NCBI RefSeq assembly: GCF_008369165.1
Contig: NZ_VOBA01000001.1
Span: 1,481,630-1,545,629 of the forward strand
Reading direction: 5' to 3'
Origin: Dietzia sp. ANT_WB102
Lineage (GTDB): Bacteria > Actinomycetota > Actinomycetes > Mycobacteriales > Mycobacteriaceae
Length of the DNA: 64,000 nucleotides
This document shows, piece after piece, positions 52,007 through 60,889 of this stretch; the first letter of the stretch is position 1, and the number at the start of each line of letters is the position of its first letter. Made by a program: the position numbers and the translations under genes. The notes under the pieces are model-generated. The model made no database searches. It was not told the DNA's origin and saw only the letters and a program-made list of their open reading frames with translations.

Positions 52007-52990
52007 TCAGACGGCCACCCGGACCGTGAGCGCCCTGCGCTTGATCCGCGCCGAGAATTCGGTCACTGTGCCGCAGTCCTCGCCGTCGATCTGGAACGCC
52101 CCCGGTTTCTCCAGAACCCGGGCGGTCACCTCGACGCCCTGGCGGAAATCCACGGGGAGAGTCCGGCGCTCGTCCTGCTCGCCAGCGGGCGGTGCCTTCC
52201 GCCGTAGCGCGGTGAGGCGGTGACGGACGGTGTGCTGGGCCAGGACGGTGCCGGCCTGCGCCCATTCGATAACGCCCTTTGCGCGCAGCGCCATGACGTC
52301 GAGCAGTCCGTCGTCGATCACGGCGGCAGGGAGCAGGACCATCCCGCCCTGCAGCATCCCGCAATTCGCGACGAGCAACATCCGCGCACGGGTCTGGACG
52401 GGAGGTCCGTCATCCAGCGAATACTCCAGTTTGATTCGGTGTCCGCGCACCAGTGTGTTCGCGAATGACCCGACGTATGCCAGCCAGCCCACCCTAGCCT
52501 TGAGATCGGCGTCGGTGCCCGCGATCATGTCGGCGTCCATCCCTGCTCCGAGCATCACTAGGAACACGTCGTCGTGGGACTCACCGTCCCCATCGGTGTA
52601 CCGGACCTCGCCGAGATCGATCGCCCGGCTCCGGCCGCTCATGGCGACGTGCAGCGCGCGGTCGATATCGTCCAGCGGAATGTCGAGGTTGCGGGCGAGC
52701 AGGTTGCCGGTGCCGAGTGGGACCAAGCCCATGGGTACCGAGGTGCCGAGCAGGCCCTGGGCCACCGACCGGACGGTGCCGTCGCCGCCGCATGCGATCA
52801 CCAGCCCGACACCGTCGGCGGCCGCTCGTGCCGCTTGGCCGGTGCCGGGGTCCTCCTCGGTGGTCGCGTAGAAGACGGGGTCCGTCCAGCCGTGCTTGGA
52901 CGCCCTCGCCTCGGCGCGGCGGCGCACCTCGTCGAAGCCGACTTTAGTGGGGTTATAGACGACGGCGAGGCGGGACGGGGTTCGGGACAC
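52007..52990 (-). CDS. Diacylglycerol kinase-family lipid kinase
   Basis: Predicted 327-aa cytosolic protein with a DAGK catalytic domain: VYNPTKVG at residues 11-18, the nucleotide-binding GGDGTV at 68-73, and GTGNLLARNLDIP. The second half is the YegS/DgkB-type beta-sandwich with LGAGMDADMI. It would phosphorylate a lipid diol; mycobacterial relatives act on diacylglycerol or mannolipid precursors. GTG 52990 starts it. Possibly co-transcribed with the downstream CoA-transferase. Confidence 0.88.
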   Translation of the reverse strand: MSRTPSRLAVVYNPTKVGFDEVRRRAEARASKHGWTDPVFYATTEEDPGTGQAARAAADGVGLVIACGGDGTVRSVAQGLLGTSVPMGLVPLGTGNLLARNLDIPLDDIDRALHVAMSGRSRAIDLGEVRYTDGDGESHDDVFLVMLGAGMDADMIAGTDADLKARVGWLAYVGSFANTLVRGHRIKLEYSLDDGPPVQTRARMLLVANCGMLQGGMVLLPAAVIDDGLLDVMALRAKGVIEWAQAGTVLAQHTVRHRLTALRRKAPPAGEQDERRTLPVDFRQGVEVTARVLEKPGAFQIDGEDCGTVTEFSARIKRRALTVRVAV

Positions 52991-53045
52991 TGCACCAATG
53001 TGTCAGAAAGCCGAACGGGCCGCCATTCGCAGCTACCGGGACGAT

Positions 53046-53073
53046 TTGGTCCGCGCGGTGGGCCACCTATAGT
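53046..53073 (+). promoter_or_regulatory. Promoter of rplJ-rplL
   Basis: TTGGTC (53046-53051) and TATAGT (53068-53073) are 16 bp apart. Transcription would start near 53080, giving a leader of about 250 nt. Confidence 0.5.
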
Positions 53074-53079
53074 CTGAAT

Positions 53080-53332
53080 CCGAAGTTTGAACGCCCGAGG
53101 GTCCTGCTCTCGGGCACCTGATCAAGTTTCACCGAAGACCGCAGGTCGCCGCTCCCGCCGGGGGTGGTCGAAGGGTCCGGGAGCGCCCGGACGGCCCGCG
53201 CAGGAGAACACCGGTCAGCGTCGGAAGTGCCGTGGGTCCCCGGGCCCGCGCCATCCCCTCCACGCCCCGTGCCGCCTGCGCACGGGGCGTTCGTGTTTTC
53301 TCGGGCGAGATGATGCAGAAAGGAGGCGAAAC
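53080..53332 (+). ncRNA. Ribosomal protein L10 leader region
   Basis: The 342-bp gap 52991-53332 upstream of rplJ holds a promoter, a long structured leader and, near its end, a terminator-like stem. This layout is that of the L10 leader that binds the L10-L7/L12 complex and represses rplJL. I inferred it from position and structure; the conserved kink-turn was not verified. Confidence 0.5.
53262..53290 (+). terminator. Attenuator-like hairpin in the rplJ leader
   Basis: An 11-bp perfect stem (53262-53272 with 53280-53290) and 7-nt loop is followed by TCGTGTTTTC, only about 40 nt before the rplJ start. It is an intrinsic terminator in form, placed where only conditional read-through makes sense. 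Confidence 0.6.
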
Positions 53333-53845
53333 ATGGCAAAGCCCGCAAAGGTCCAGGCCGTCGAGGAGATCAAGCAGCACTTCCAGAACTCCTCGACCGC
53401 CGTGGTCACCGAGTACCGCGGACTCTCCGTTCCGCAGGTCACCGAACTGCGCAAGATACTGGGTGACGGGGCCACGTACACCGTGGCGAAGAACACCCTG
53501 GTCAAGCGTGCGGCTGAGGAAGCCGGAGTCGAGGGTCTCGACGACCTCCTGTCCGGCCCCACCGCCATCGCGTTCGTCACCGGTGAGGTCGTGGACGCCG
53601 CCAAGGCGCTCAAGAACTTCGCCAAGGACAACAAGGCGCTCGTCATCAAGGGCGGTGTCATGGACGGCTCCCCGCTGTCCGCCACCGAACTCGACAAGAT
53701 CGCCGAGCTCGAGTCCCGTGAGGTCCTGCTCGCGAAGATGGCTGGTGCCCTCAAGGGTAACCAGACCAAGGCCGCCGGCCTGTTCAACGCGCCTGCTTCG
53801 CAGCTGGCACGTCTGTTCGCGGCGCTCCAGGACAAGAAGAACTGA
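53333..53845 (+). CDS. rplJ: 50S ribosomal protein L10
   Basis: Predicted 170-aa L10 with [30 protein letters not shown] at its N-terminus and [14 protein letters not shown], the rRNA-binding part. The C-terminal helix carries the L7/L12 dimers. AAAGGAGG lies 7 nt before ATG 53333. The open frame upstream belongs to the leader and is not coding. Confidence 0.96.
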   Translation: MAKPAKVQAVEEIKQHFQNSSTAVVTEYRGLSVPQVTELRKILGDGATYTVAKNTLVKRAAEEAGVEGLDDLLSGPTAIAFVTGEVVDAAKALKNFAKDNKALVIKGGVMDGSPLSATELDKIAELESREVLLAKMAGALKGNQTKAAGLFNAPASQLARLFAALQDKKN

Positions 53846-53905
53846 CACACCCCACATGTTTCCGGGCCGTCTGACGGCACCGGGACCAACAGAAAGGACG
53901 CCACC

Positions 53906-54292
53906 ATGGCGAAGCTCAGCAACGACGAGCTGCTCGAGGCCTTCAAGGAGATGACTCTTCTCGAGCTCTCCGAGTTCGTGAAGCTGTTCGAGGACACCTT
54001 CGAGGTCACCGCAGCCGCTCCGGTCGCCGTCGCGGCCGCCGGTGCCCCGGCTGCCGGTGGCGAGGCCGCCGCCGAGCAGGACGAGTTCGACGTCGTCCTC
54101 GAGTCGGCCGGCGACAAGAAGATCGGCGTGATCAAGGTCGTGCGCGAGCTCGTGTCCGGCCTGGGCCTCAAGGAGGCCAAGGATCTCGTCGAGTCCGCCC
54201 CCAAGGCGATCATCGAGAAGGCCGACAAGGAGGCCGCCGAGGCCGCCAAGACCAAGCTCGAAGAGGCTGGCGCGACGGTCACCCTCAAGTGA
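53906..54292 (+). CDS. rplL: 50S ribosomal protein L7/L12
   Basis: Predicted 128-aa stalk protein. The N-terminal dimer helix ([20 protein letters not shown]), an Ala/Pro-rich hinge ([16 protein letters not shown]) and the C-terminal factor-binding domain ([22 protein letters not shown] and [15 protein letters not shown]) are all typical. AGAAAGGA precedes the ATG. A terminator hairpin follows. Confidence 0.97.
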   Translation: MAKLSNDELLEAFKEMTLLELSEFVKLFEDTFEVTAAAPVAVAAAGAPAAGGEAAAEQDEFDVVLESAGDKKIGVIKVVRELVSGLGLKEAKDLVESAPKAIIEKADKEAAEAAKTKLEEAGATVTLK

Positions 54293-54312
54293 TCTGACGT
54301 ACCACTGCTTCA

Positions 54313-54350
54313 CCAGGGGCGGCCCGGCGACAACGTCGGGCCGCCCCTGG
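54313..54350 (+). terminator. Terminator after rplL
   Basis: CCAGGGGCGGCCCG and CGGGCCGCCCCTGG pair perfectly over 14 bp around a 10-nt loop. No T run. It ends the rplJL transcript before the Mce locus. Confidence 0.75.
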
Positions 54351-54390
54351 CATCTGTCTGGTGTCCGTGCGCTCGCCAGACAGCAGCCGT

Positions 54391-54410
54391 CGATAACGGG
54401 ACACTTATCG
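54391..54410. promoter_or_regulatory. Inverted repeat CGATAA-N8-TTATCG upstream of mceG
   Basis: The 6-bp arms are perfect and separated by 8 bp, 33-52 bp before the likely -10 (TAGTTT at 54443). It is a candidate operator for the Mce operon. It does not fit the KstR consensus as I recall it. Confidence 0.35.
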
Positions 54411-54495
54411 GGGGCATGTAACAAAGCACGGCGTCGGAGCGGTAGTTTACAGTGACCGTGGCCACAGATCAGGGCTGCAGTGAGGAGTGGTTGAC

Positions 54496-55632
54496 GTGGG
54501 TGTCGAGGTTTCCGTTGAGGGTCTGACCAAGTCCTTCGGTTCACAGAAGATCTGGGAGGACGTCACGTTCACGCTTCCCGAGGGTGAGGTCAGCGCTCTG
54601 CTCGGTCCGTCGGGCACCGGCAAGTCGGTGTTCCTCAAGTCGCTCATCGGGCTCCTGCGCCCGGAGCGCGGCAAGATCATCATCGACGGCACGGATATCC
54701 TGCAGTGCACCGCCAAAGAGCTCTACGAGATCCGGAAGCTGTTCGGGGTCCTGTTCCAGGACGGTGCGCTGTTCGGGTCGATGGACCTCTACGACAACGT
54801 GGCGTTCCCGCTGCGAGAGCACACCCGCAAGTCGGAGTCCGAAATCCGTGACATCGTCATGGAGAAGCTCGAACTGACCGGTCTGACCGGCGCCGAGGGA
54901 AAGCTGCCCGGCGAGATCTCGGGCGGTATGCGCAAGCGGGCCGGCCTTGCGCGTGCGCTGGTGTTGGACCCGGAGATCATCCTGGTCGATGAGCCGGACT
55001 CTGGTCTCGACCCCGTGCGTACGACCTACCTGGCGCAACTGTTGATCGACATCAACGCCCAGATCGACGCCACGATCCTCATCGTGACCCATAACATCAA
55101 CCTCGCCCGCACGGTCCCGGACAACCTGGGCATGCTCTACCGCAAGAACCTCGTCATGTTCGGTCCGCGAGAGGTCCTGCTCACGAGCGAGGAACCATCG
55201 GTGCGCCAGTTCCTGCGTGGGTCCAAGCTCGGCCCGATCGGGATGTCCGAGGAAAAGGACGACGCACAGATGCGTGCGGAGCAGGCGGAGGCCGATGCCG
55301 GTCACAACGACGGGTCGCCGGGCGAAGACGAGGTCAAGGGTGTCCCGCCGCAGATGCAGCCCACCCCGGGTAGCCCCGAGCGCAAGGGTGAGACGCGACG
55401 CGAGAAGCGCGTGGCCGAGATGATGGACACGCTGCCGCCCGAGGCGCAGGACGCCATCCGGGCAGAGTGGACCGCCCGGGGCCACGGCAACAGTAAGGCC
55501 TCGGCCGAGGCACCCCAAGCGTCGTCCAAACCCTCCAGCGAGTCCGCGGCTCCGGCAACGTCAGCGGCGCCCGCCGGAGTCGCGGCACCAAGTGCGGGAG
55601 TCGACGACCACTACGGTTCCGCAGAGAACTAA
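54496..55632 (+). CDS. mceG: Mce-associated ABC ATPase (MceG/Mkl)
   Basis: Predicted 378-aa ATPase energising Mce lipid importers. Walker A GPSGTGKS is at residues 37-44, the signature is ISGGMRKRAGLARAL (MlaF type, not LSGGQ), and Walker B ILVDEPDSGLDPV. From about residue 245 there is a long charged extension ending in an Ala/Ser/Pro-rich tail, typical of actinobacterial MceG. GTG 54496 has GAGGAG 8 nt upstream, better than GTG 54487, which abuts the site. It lies just 28 nt before yrbE, so the importer carries its own ATPase gene. Confidence 0.9.
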   Translation: MGVEVSVEGLTKSFGSQKIWEDVTFTLPEGEVSALLGPSGTGKSVFLKSLIGLLRPERGKIIIDGTDILQCTAKELYEIRKLFGVLFQDGALFGSMDLYDNVAFPLREHTRKSESEIRDIVMEKLELTGLTGAEGKLPGEISGGMRKRAGLARALVLDPEIILVDEPDSGLDPVRTTYLAQLLIDINAQIDATILIVTHNINLARTVPDNLGMLYRKNLVMFGPREVLLTSEEPSVRQFLRGSKLGPIGMSEEKDDAQMRAEQAEADAGHNDGSPGEDEVKGVPPQMQPTPGSPERKGETRREKRVAEMMDTLPPEAQDAIRAEWTARGHGNSKASAEAPQASSKPSSESAAPATSAAPAGVAAPSAGVDDHYGSAEN

Positions 55633-55660
55633 GGCGGCGGAATCCGGCGGGGGGAGACAG

Positions 55661-56491
55661 ATGGCGGAGGGCGCAGCTCAGCAGCCTGAAGGTACGACCG
55701 GGGTGGCACCTGCGGACGTCGGCAACGGAGTCCGTAAGGCCGTCGGCGAAGCCGGCAAGGTGTTCCGGCTGTTCCTCGAGGTGCTGCGGGGCATATTCAG
55801 GAGGCCGTTCCAGTTCCGTGAGTTCATCGGGCAGTCGTGGTTCATTGCGTCGGTGACGATTCTGCCGTCGGCACTGGTGGCGATCCCCTTCGGCGCGGTG
55901 GTCGCGATGCAAACAGGTTCTCTGGTCCAGCAGCTCGGGGCGGAGGCGTATACCGGTGCGACCGGCGTCCTCGCGGTCGTCCAGCAGGGTGCGCCGCTGG
56001 TGACCTCTCTGCTCATCGCCGGGGCGGCCGGGTCCGCGGTGGCGGCCGATCTGGGCGCCCGCAGCATCCGCGAGGAGCTTGACGCCATGCGGGTCCTGGG
56101 CATCGACCCGGTCCAACGCCTCGTCGTGCCCCGGGTGTTGGGGATGATGCTGGTCGCGGTGCTGCTCAACGGGTTAGTCTCGATCGTCGGTATCGCCGGC
56201 GGGTACGTGTTCAACATCCTCCTGCAGGGTGGCACCCCCGGTGCCTACCTCATGTCTTTCGGTGCGCTCGCCCAACTACCGGACTTCATCATGTCCTCGA
56301 TCAAGGCCCTGGTTTTCGGACTCATCGCGGGAGTCGTGTCCTCGTACTGCGGCATGAACCCCAAGGGTGGGCCCAAGGGGGTCGGCGACGCCGTCAACCT
56401 GGGTGTCGTCCTCACCTTCCTCCTGCTGTTCTTCGCCAATCTCATCCTCACGGCGATGTATCTGCAGATCGTTCCGCCGAAGGGGTCATAG
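55661..56491 (+). CDS. Mce permease YrbE-A
   Basis: Predicted 276-aa membrane protein of the MlaE/YrbE permease family with five or six helices. VAIPFGAVVAMQTGSLVQQLGAEAYTGA and the EELDAMRVLGIDPVQRLVVPRVLG segment (the EExDAL-type loop contacting the ATPase) are family signatures. ATG 55661 follows GGGGGGAGA. The next YrbE starts directly at the nucleotide after the stop. Confidence 0.92.
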   Translation: MAEGAAQQPEGTTGVAPADVGNGVRKAVGEAGKVFRLFLEVLRGIFRRPFQFREFIGQSWFIASVTILPSALVAIPFGAVVAMQTGSLVQQLGAEAYTGATGVLAVVQQGAPLVTSLLIAGAAGSAVAADLGARSIREELDAMRVLGIDPVQRLVVPRVLGMMLVAVLLNGLVSIVGIAGGYVFNILLQGGTPGAYLMSFGALAQLPDFIMSSIKALVFGLIAGVVSSYCGMNPKGGPKGVGDAVNLGVVLTFLLLFFANLILTAMYLQIVPPKGS

Positions 56492-57349
56492 ATGGCGATC
56501 CACACAGATGTCGGACCCACCCGGGCCCGGCTCCGCGCCATGGTCCGCGGCCCAGTAGCTTCATTCGACTCCCTCGGCGACCAGCTCGCCTTCCACCTGC
56601 GTGCAATCCGGTGGATCCCGCAGACGATCATCCATTACCGCAAGGAGGTGCTGCGGCTCATCGCGGAGGTGACGTTCGGCGTGGGCGTGCTCGCCGTCCT
56701 CGGCGGGACGATCGGCGTCATCGTGATGATGAGTGGATTCACTGGTGTGGTCGTGGGTCTACAGGGTTACGCAGCCCTCGACCAGATCGGCAGCTCGGTG
56801 CTCACCGGGTTCCTGTCCGCGTACGTCAACACCCGTGAGGTCGCTCCGCTCGTGGCGTCGTTGGCGCTCTCCGCCACCGTCGGGTGCGGCTTCACCGCCC
56901 AACTCGGCGCCATGCGCATCTCCGAGGAGATCGATGCGCTAGAGGTAATGGCGATCCCGAGCGTGCCGTACCTGGTCACCACGAGGATCATCGCCGGGTT
57001 CGTCGCCGTCATTCCGCTCTACGTGGTGGGCCTGCTGTCGTCCTACCTCGCCACCCGAGGCGTCAACACGATTATCCAGGGGCAGTCGACGGGCTCGTTC
57101 GACCACTATTTCCACCTCTTCCTGCCACCGGAAGACGTGATCTACTCCTTCGTCAAGGTGATCATTTTCGCGTTCGTGCTGGTGATGATCCACTGCTACT
57201 ACGGCTTCACCGCGACCGGCGGACCCGCCGGTGTCGGCGTCGCAGTGGGCCGCGCGGTCCGGACGACGATCGTCGTCGTCGCCATACTCAACTTCTTCGT
57301 CGGACTCGCCCTCTGGGGTACCACCACGACCGTTCGGGTGGCCGGATGA
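56492..57349 (+). CDS. Mce permease YrbE-B
   Basis: Predicted 285-aa second permease. The coupling loop reads RISEEIDALEVMAIPSVPYLVTTRIIAG, and GLQGYAALDQIGSSVLTGFL corresponds to the first family block. It forms a heterodimer with YrbE-A. ATG immediately follows the upstream TAG, and the stop overlaps mceA by 4 nt. Confidence 0.92.
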   Translation: MAIHTDVGPTRARLRAMVRGPVASFDSLGDQLAFHLRAIRWIPQTIIHYRKEVLRLIAEVTFGVGVLAVLGGTIGVIVMMSGFTGVVVGLQGYAALDQIGSSVLTGFLSAYVNTREVAPLVASLALSATVGCGFTAQLGAMRISEEIDALEVMAIPSVPYLVTTRIIAGFVAVIPLYVVGLLSSYLATRGVNTIIQGQSTGSFDHYFHLFLPPEDVIYSFVKVIIFAFVLVMIHCYYGFTATGGPAGVGVAVGRAVRTTIVVVAILNFFVGLALWGTTTTVRVAG

Positions 57350-58782
57350 ACCAGCTGTCCCCGGCCCGCACCCGGCTTCTGGCCGCGCTGTTCATCGTGC
57401 TGGCGGTGGCGTTCGTCGGAACGACCATCGCAATCTACAATCGCTCGTTCACCTCCTCCGACAGCGTCGCGATGATCACAGACGACATGGCCTACTCGCT
57501 GCCCAATGACGCCGACGTCAAGGCCCGCGGGGTCCTCGTCGGCCGCGTCGCGGGCGTACAACCCGACGGTGACCGCGTCCGCGTCGACATGGAGTTCGAC
57601 CCCGCCTTCATGGACCAGCTCCCGGCCAATATCAGCGGTCGGTTACTACCCAAGACCCTGTTCGGCGAGCGGTACGTGGACCTGGGTTTTCCCGAACAGC
57701 CCGTCGGCACGATCGAACCCGGCAGCACCATCGAGCAGGACACTCGCGGAAACGCGATTGAATTGGGCCGCGTCCTGGACGGACTGCTCCCGGTGCTCGA
57801 GGCGGTCCCGCCGCAGAAACTAGCCGGGACCCTCGGCGCGCTCAACCAGGCCCTGGCCGGTCGCGGTGACGAGATCGGCGCGAGCCTGGTGGAGATCGGC
57901 CAGGTCTTCCAGGGCATCACCCAGGAGATGCCCGCCCTGGAATCCGGCCTCGCCGACCTGGCAACCTTCTCGCAGACCTACTCCGAGGCGCTCCCGGACC
58001 TCATCCACGCCCTCGATGCGCTTCGCACCACAGGGGACACCGTGGTTCAGCGACGCACCGACATCGCCGACGGTCTCGGTCGCATTACCCGGTCGGCGGA
58101 AACCCTCACCGGATTCCTTGCGGACAACCGCTCGGACCTCATCGCATTGGCGGCGGACTCCCGTACCTCACTGGAGTACCTGGCCGAGTACGCCCCGGCC
58201 CTGCCCTGCACTGTCGAGAACTTCATGGTCGCGTTGGACCGATCCGATGCGATCCTCGGGGTCGGGGACCCGCACCCGGGAATCCGGGTGACGATCGAGG
58301 TGGTCAACCCCAAGGGTCGGTATGTACCGAACCAGGACGAGCCCCGATTCTTCGACACCCGGGGACCGCGCTGCTACGAACCGGTCCGGGAGCCCGAGAA
58401 CTTCCCCGCGGCGCCGGGCGGGGCGATCGCCGACGGCTCGTTCCAGCCGCCGTCGCGCAACCCCGGCCCGCAGTACATTCCTACCCTGCCCAACCCGCTC
58501 GATCTGGACGGTCCCGTTCCCGCCATGCGTAGTCGCGGCACGGTCCCCGCCGCGCCCGGTCGGGCCGTGCCGGAACAGCCAAACCTCCCGTTCCCGTCTA
58601 CGGTGACGGCTGGGCGGGACCCCGAGGTGATGGCCATGGCGTACGCGGGGTCGCCGGTGGAGACCGACACGGTCCGTACGGTGTACGGCGTCGCGACGTC
58701 CCGTGACGCCGCCGAGATCCCCGACTGGATCGGTGTGATCGGTGCCCCGGCGCTGCGAGGGACGGAGGTGGCCTTCCGGTGA
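57346..58782 (+). CDS. mceA: Mce family protein, MceA position
   Basis: Predicted 478-aa protein: one N-terminal anchor helix (residues about 10-30), an MCE domain (residues about 35-125, VKARGVLVGRVAGVQPDGDRVRV), then a long helical region (about 140-270) that would form part of the lipid tunnel. A Pro-rich C-terminal tail contains one Cys in RCYEPVREPENFP and another near CTVENF. Starts ATGA on the yrbE-B stop. Lipid substrate not deducible; sterols or fatty acids are typical for the family. Confidence 0.9.
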   Translation: MNQLSPARTRLLAALFIVLAVAFVGTTIAIYNRSFTSSDSVAMITDDMAYSLPNDADVKARGVLVGRVAGVQPDGDRVRVDMEFDPAFMDQLPANISGRLLPKTLFGERYVDLGFPEQPVGTIEPGSTIEQDTRGNAIELGRVLDGLLPVLEAVPPQKLAGTLGALNQALAGRGDEIGASLVEIGQVFQGITQEMPALESGLADLATFSQTYSEALPDLIHALDALRTTGDTVVQRRTDIADGLGRITRSAETLTGFLADNRSDLIALAADSRTSLEYLAEYAPALPCTVENFMVALDRSDAILGVGDPHPGIRVTIEVVNPKGRYVPNQDEPRFFDTRGPRCYEPVREPENFPAAPGGAIADGSFQPPSRNPGPQYIPTLPNPLDLDGPVPAMRSRGTVPAAPGRAVPEQPNLPFPSTVTAGRDPEVMAMAYAGSPVETDTVRTVYGVATSRDAAEIPDWIGVIGAPALRGTEVAFR

Positions 58783-59870
58783 CCACCAAACTCAAGGCGC
58801 TGTTCCGCGGCGGGCTCCTGTCGTCCTTCATCAAGCTGCTGGTGTTTATCGTGGTGACCGGCTTGTTAAGCATGGTTCTCGCCAACACGATCCGAGGTGG
58901 CACACGCGAAGACGGCATCGAGTATTCGGCGATCTTCTCGGATGTCACGATGGTCGAGAAGGGCGACGACGTGCGCATCGCCGGCGTGGTGGTGGGGCAC
59001 GTCACCGACTTCGAGGTTCATGACCGCGACAAGGCCAAGGTGTACTTCACGATGGCCGGCGACCGGACCCTGCCCGCCAATGTCCACCTGACGCTCAGGT
59101 TCCGCAATATGATCGGTCAGCGCTACATGAACATCGCGCGAGAGCCGGGTCCGGTCCAGCCGACCCTGCCCGAGGGCACCACCATCCCGATCGAGAAAAC
59201 CTCACCGGCCGTTGATCTCACGGCGTTGTTCAACGGATTCCGTCCACTTTTCACGACGCTGCAACCCGACGATGTCAACGCACTCGCGGATTCGCTCGTC
59301 CGGGTCCTTCAAGGGGAGGGCGGCACCGTGACCAGCCTGGTGCAACAAACCGGGCAGCTCACCAACCACCTGGCCGACCGCGACCGCGTGATCGGCGAAG
59401 TGATCGACAACCTGACCCGGGTACTGGAGACGATCAACGAGCGGGACGTGCAATTCCAGCAACTCGTCGTGACGACCCGGCAACTCGTCGAAGGGCTGGC
59501 CGACGAACGAGACGCTATCGGTAGTTCGCTCGACTCGGTGGCGGACCTGACCTCGTCTGCGGAAAACGTCGTCGCCGCTACGCGGCCTGCCGTCACGGAG
59601 TCACTCGACCATCTCAAGCTCGTCAGCGACAACCTGGCAGACAAGGAGGACAAGCTGGGTGAGGTCCTGCACAACTTGCCGATCAAGACCGACAACCTCA
59701 TCCGAATGGGGTCGTTCGGCTCCTGGTTCCAGTTCTACCTGTGTGGTGCCGACATCGTCCACGGGCCCGGAAACGACGTTCCCAACCTCCTTCCGTCCGG
59801 AGGGCCGGCACTCAACCACACGCTGTACACCAACGTCGCACCGCGGTGCCATGAAGGGGGCATCTCGTGA
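58779..59870 (+). CDS. mceB: Mce family protein, MceB position
   Basis: Predicted 363-aa MCE protein with an N-terminal helix (about residues 13-33), the MCE domain (VEKGDDVRIAGVVVGHVTDFEV and LRFRNMIGQRYMNI), a long coiled helical segment from about residue 150 to 310, and a short C-terminal FYLCGADIVHGPGN block. Overlaps both neighbours by 4 nt (GTGA). Confidence 0.9.
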   Translation: MTTKLKALFRGGLLSSFIKLLVFIVVTGLLSMVLANTIRGGTREDGIEYSAIFSDVTMVEKGDDVRIAGVVVGHVTDFEVHDRDKAKVYFTMAGDRTLPANVHLTLRFRNMIGQRYMNIAREPGPVQPTLPEGTTIPIEKTSPAVDLTALFNGFRPLFTTLQPDDVNALADSLVRVLQGEGGTVTSLVQQTGQLTNHLADRDRVIGEVIDNLTRVLETINERDVQFQQLVVTTRQLVEGLADERDAIGSSLDSVADLTSSAENVVAATRPAVTESLDHLKLVSDNLADKEDKLGEVLHNLPIKTDNLIRMGSFGSWFQFYLCGADIVHGPGNDVPNLLPSGGPALNHTLYTNVAPRCHEGGIS

Positions 59871-60889
59871 CCAAACGCAGGCCGGACCAGCCCAGGGTCG
59901 GAAACGCCACCTTCGGCGCCATCGGAGTGATCGCGATCCTCGTGCTCACCCTCGGCTCGTTTCAACTTGACTCCCTGCCTTTTGTCGGCGCGGGCCCCAA
60001 GTACGAGGCGTACTTCTCCGAGGCTGCCGGCCTGACAGATGGCAACGAGGTACGCGTGGCCGGTGTCAAGGTGGGAGTGGTGACCGATGTGAAACTGGAC
60101 GGGGACAAGGTCCTCGTCGGGTTCCGCGCCAAGGACGCGTGGCTGGGAGACGACACCAGGGCGAGCATCCAGATCAAGACCGTGCTGGGGCAGAAGTACC
60201 TCGCGCTCAATCCGGCGGGCACCGGCGACCTCGACCGGTCCCAGCCGATCCCGCTCGAGCGGACGGTGGCCCCGTACGACGTCGTCACGGCCTTCTCCTC
60301 GGCCGCCGAGACCCTCGACGAGATCGACGATGCCAAGTTGGCCGAGAGCCTCGACACGCTCACCGATGCCATGCAGGCCTCACCGGAGGAGTTCCGGGGC
60401 GCGGTCGACGGGGTCGCGCGCCTGTCCCAGACCATCTCCAGCCGCGATGAGGAACTGCGGCAGCTGCTCGAGGCAACCAAAACGAGTTCAGGGATCCTGG
60501 CCGAACGCAACGACGACTTCCGACGCCTCATCATCGGCACCGGCCAACTCCTCGGTGAACTCAACCAACGGTCCGAGAGCCTCAAGCTGGTCCTCGCCTC
60601 GACACGCGGACTGTCGACTGAGCTCCGGCGGCTCGTAGGAGACAACGAGGCGAAGTTCGGCCCGACCCTGGACAGCCTCGACTCCGCCCTGAAGATCCTC
60701 ACCGACCACGAGGAGGACCTCAAGAAGTCCATCCACAACCTGGCACCCTTCTACCGGCTGTACGCCAATCTGCTGGGCACTGGACGGTGGTTCGACTCCG
60801 TAGTCACCAACCTCATCCCGCCCGGGATACCTGAGCCGCCCTTCTACCCGGGTGCCCGCACACCGGCCCGACAGAGTGGGATCAAATGA
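59867..60889 (+). CDS. mceC: Mce family protein, MceC position
   Basis: Predicted 340-aa MCE protein. N-terminal helix near residues 15-33, MCE domain with LTDGNEVRVAGVKVGVVTDVKLDG and the IKTVLGQKYLALNP segment, then a helical region (about 135-290). The C-terminus is basic with FYPGARTPARQ. Overlapping starts on both sides. Confidence 0.9.
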   Translation: MTKRRPDQPRVGNATFGAIGVIAILVLTLGSFQLDSLPFVGAGPKYEAYFSEAAGLTDGNEVRVAGVKVGVVTDVKLDGDKVLVGFRAKDAWLGDDTRASIQIKTVLGQKYLALNPAGTGDLDRSQPIPLERTVAPYDVVTAFSSAAETLDEIDDAKLAESLDTLTDAMQASPEEFRGAVDGVARLSQTISSRDEELRQLLEATKTSSGILAERNDDFRRLIIGTGQLLGELNQRSESLKLVLASTRGLSTELRRLVGDNEAKFGPTLDSLDSALKILTDHEEDLKKSIHNLAPFYRLYANLLGTGRWFDSVVTNLIPPGIPEPPFYPGARTPARQSGIK

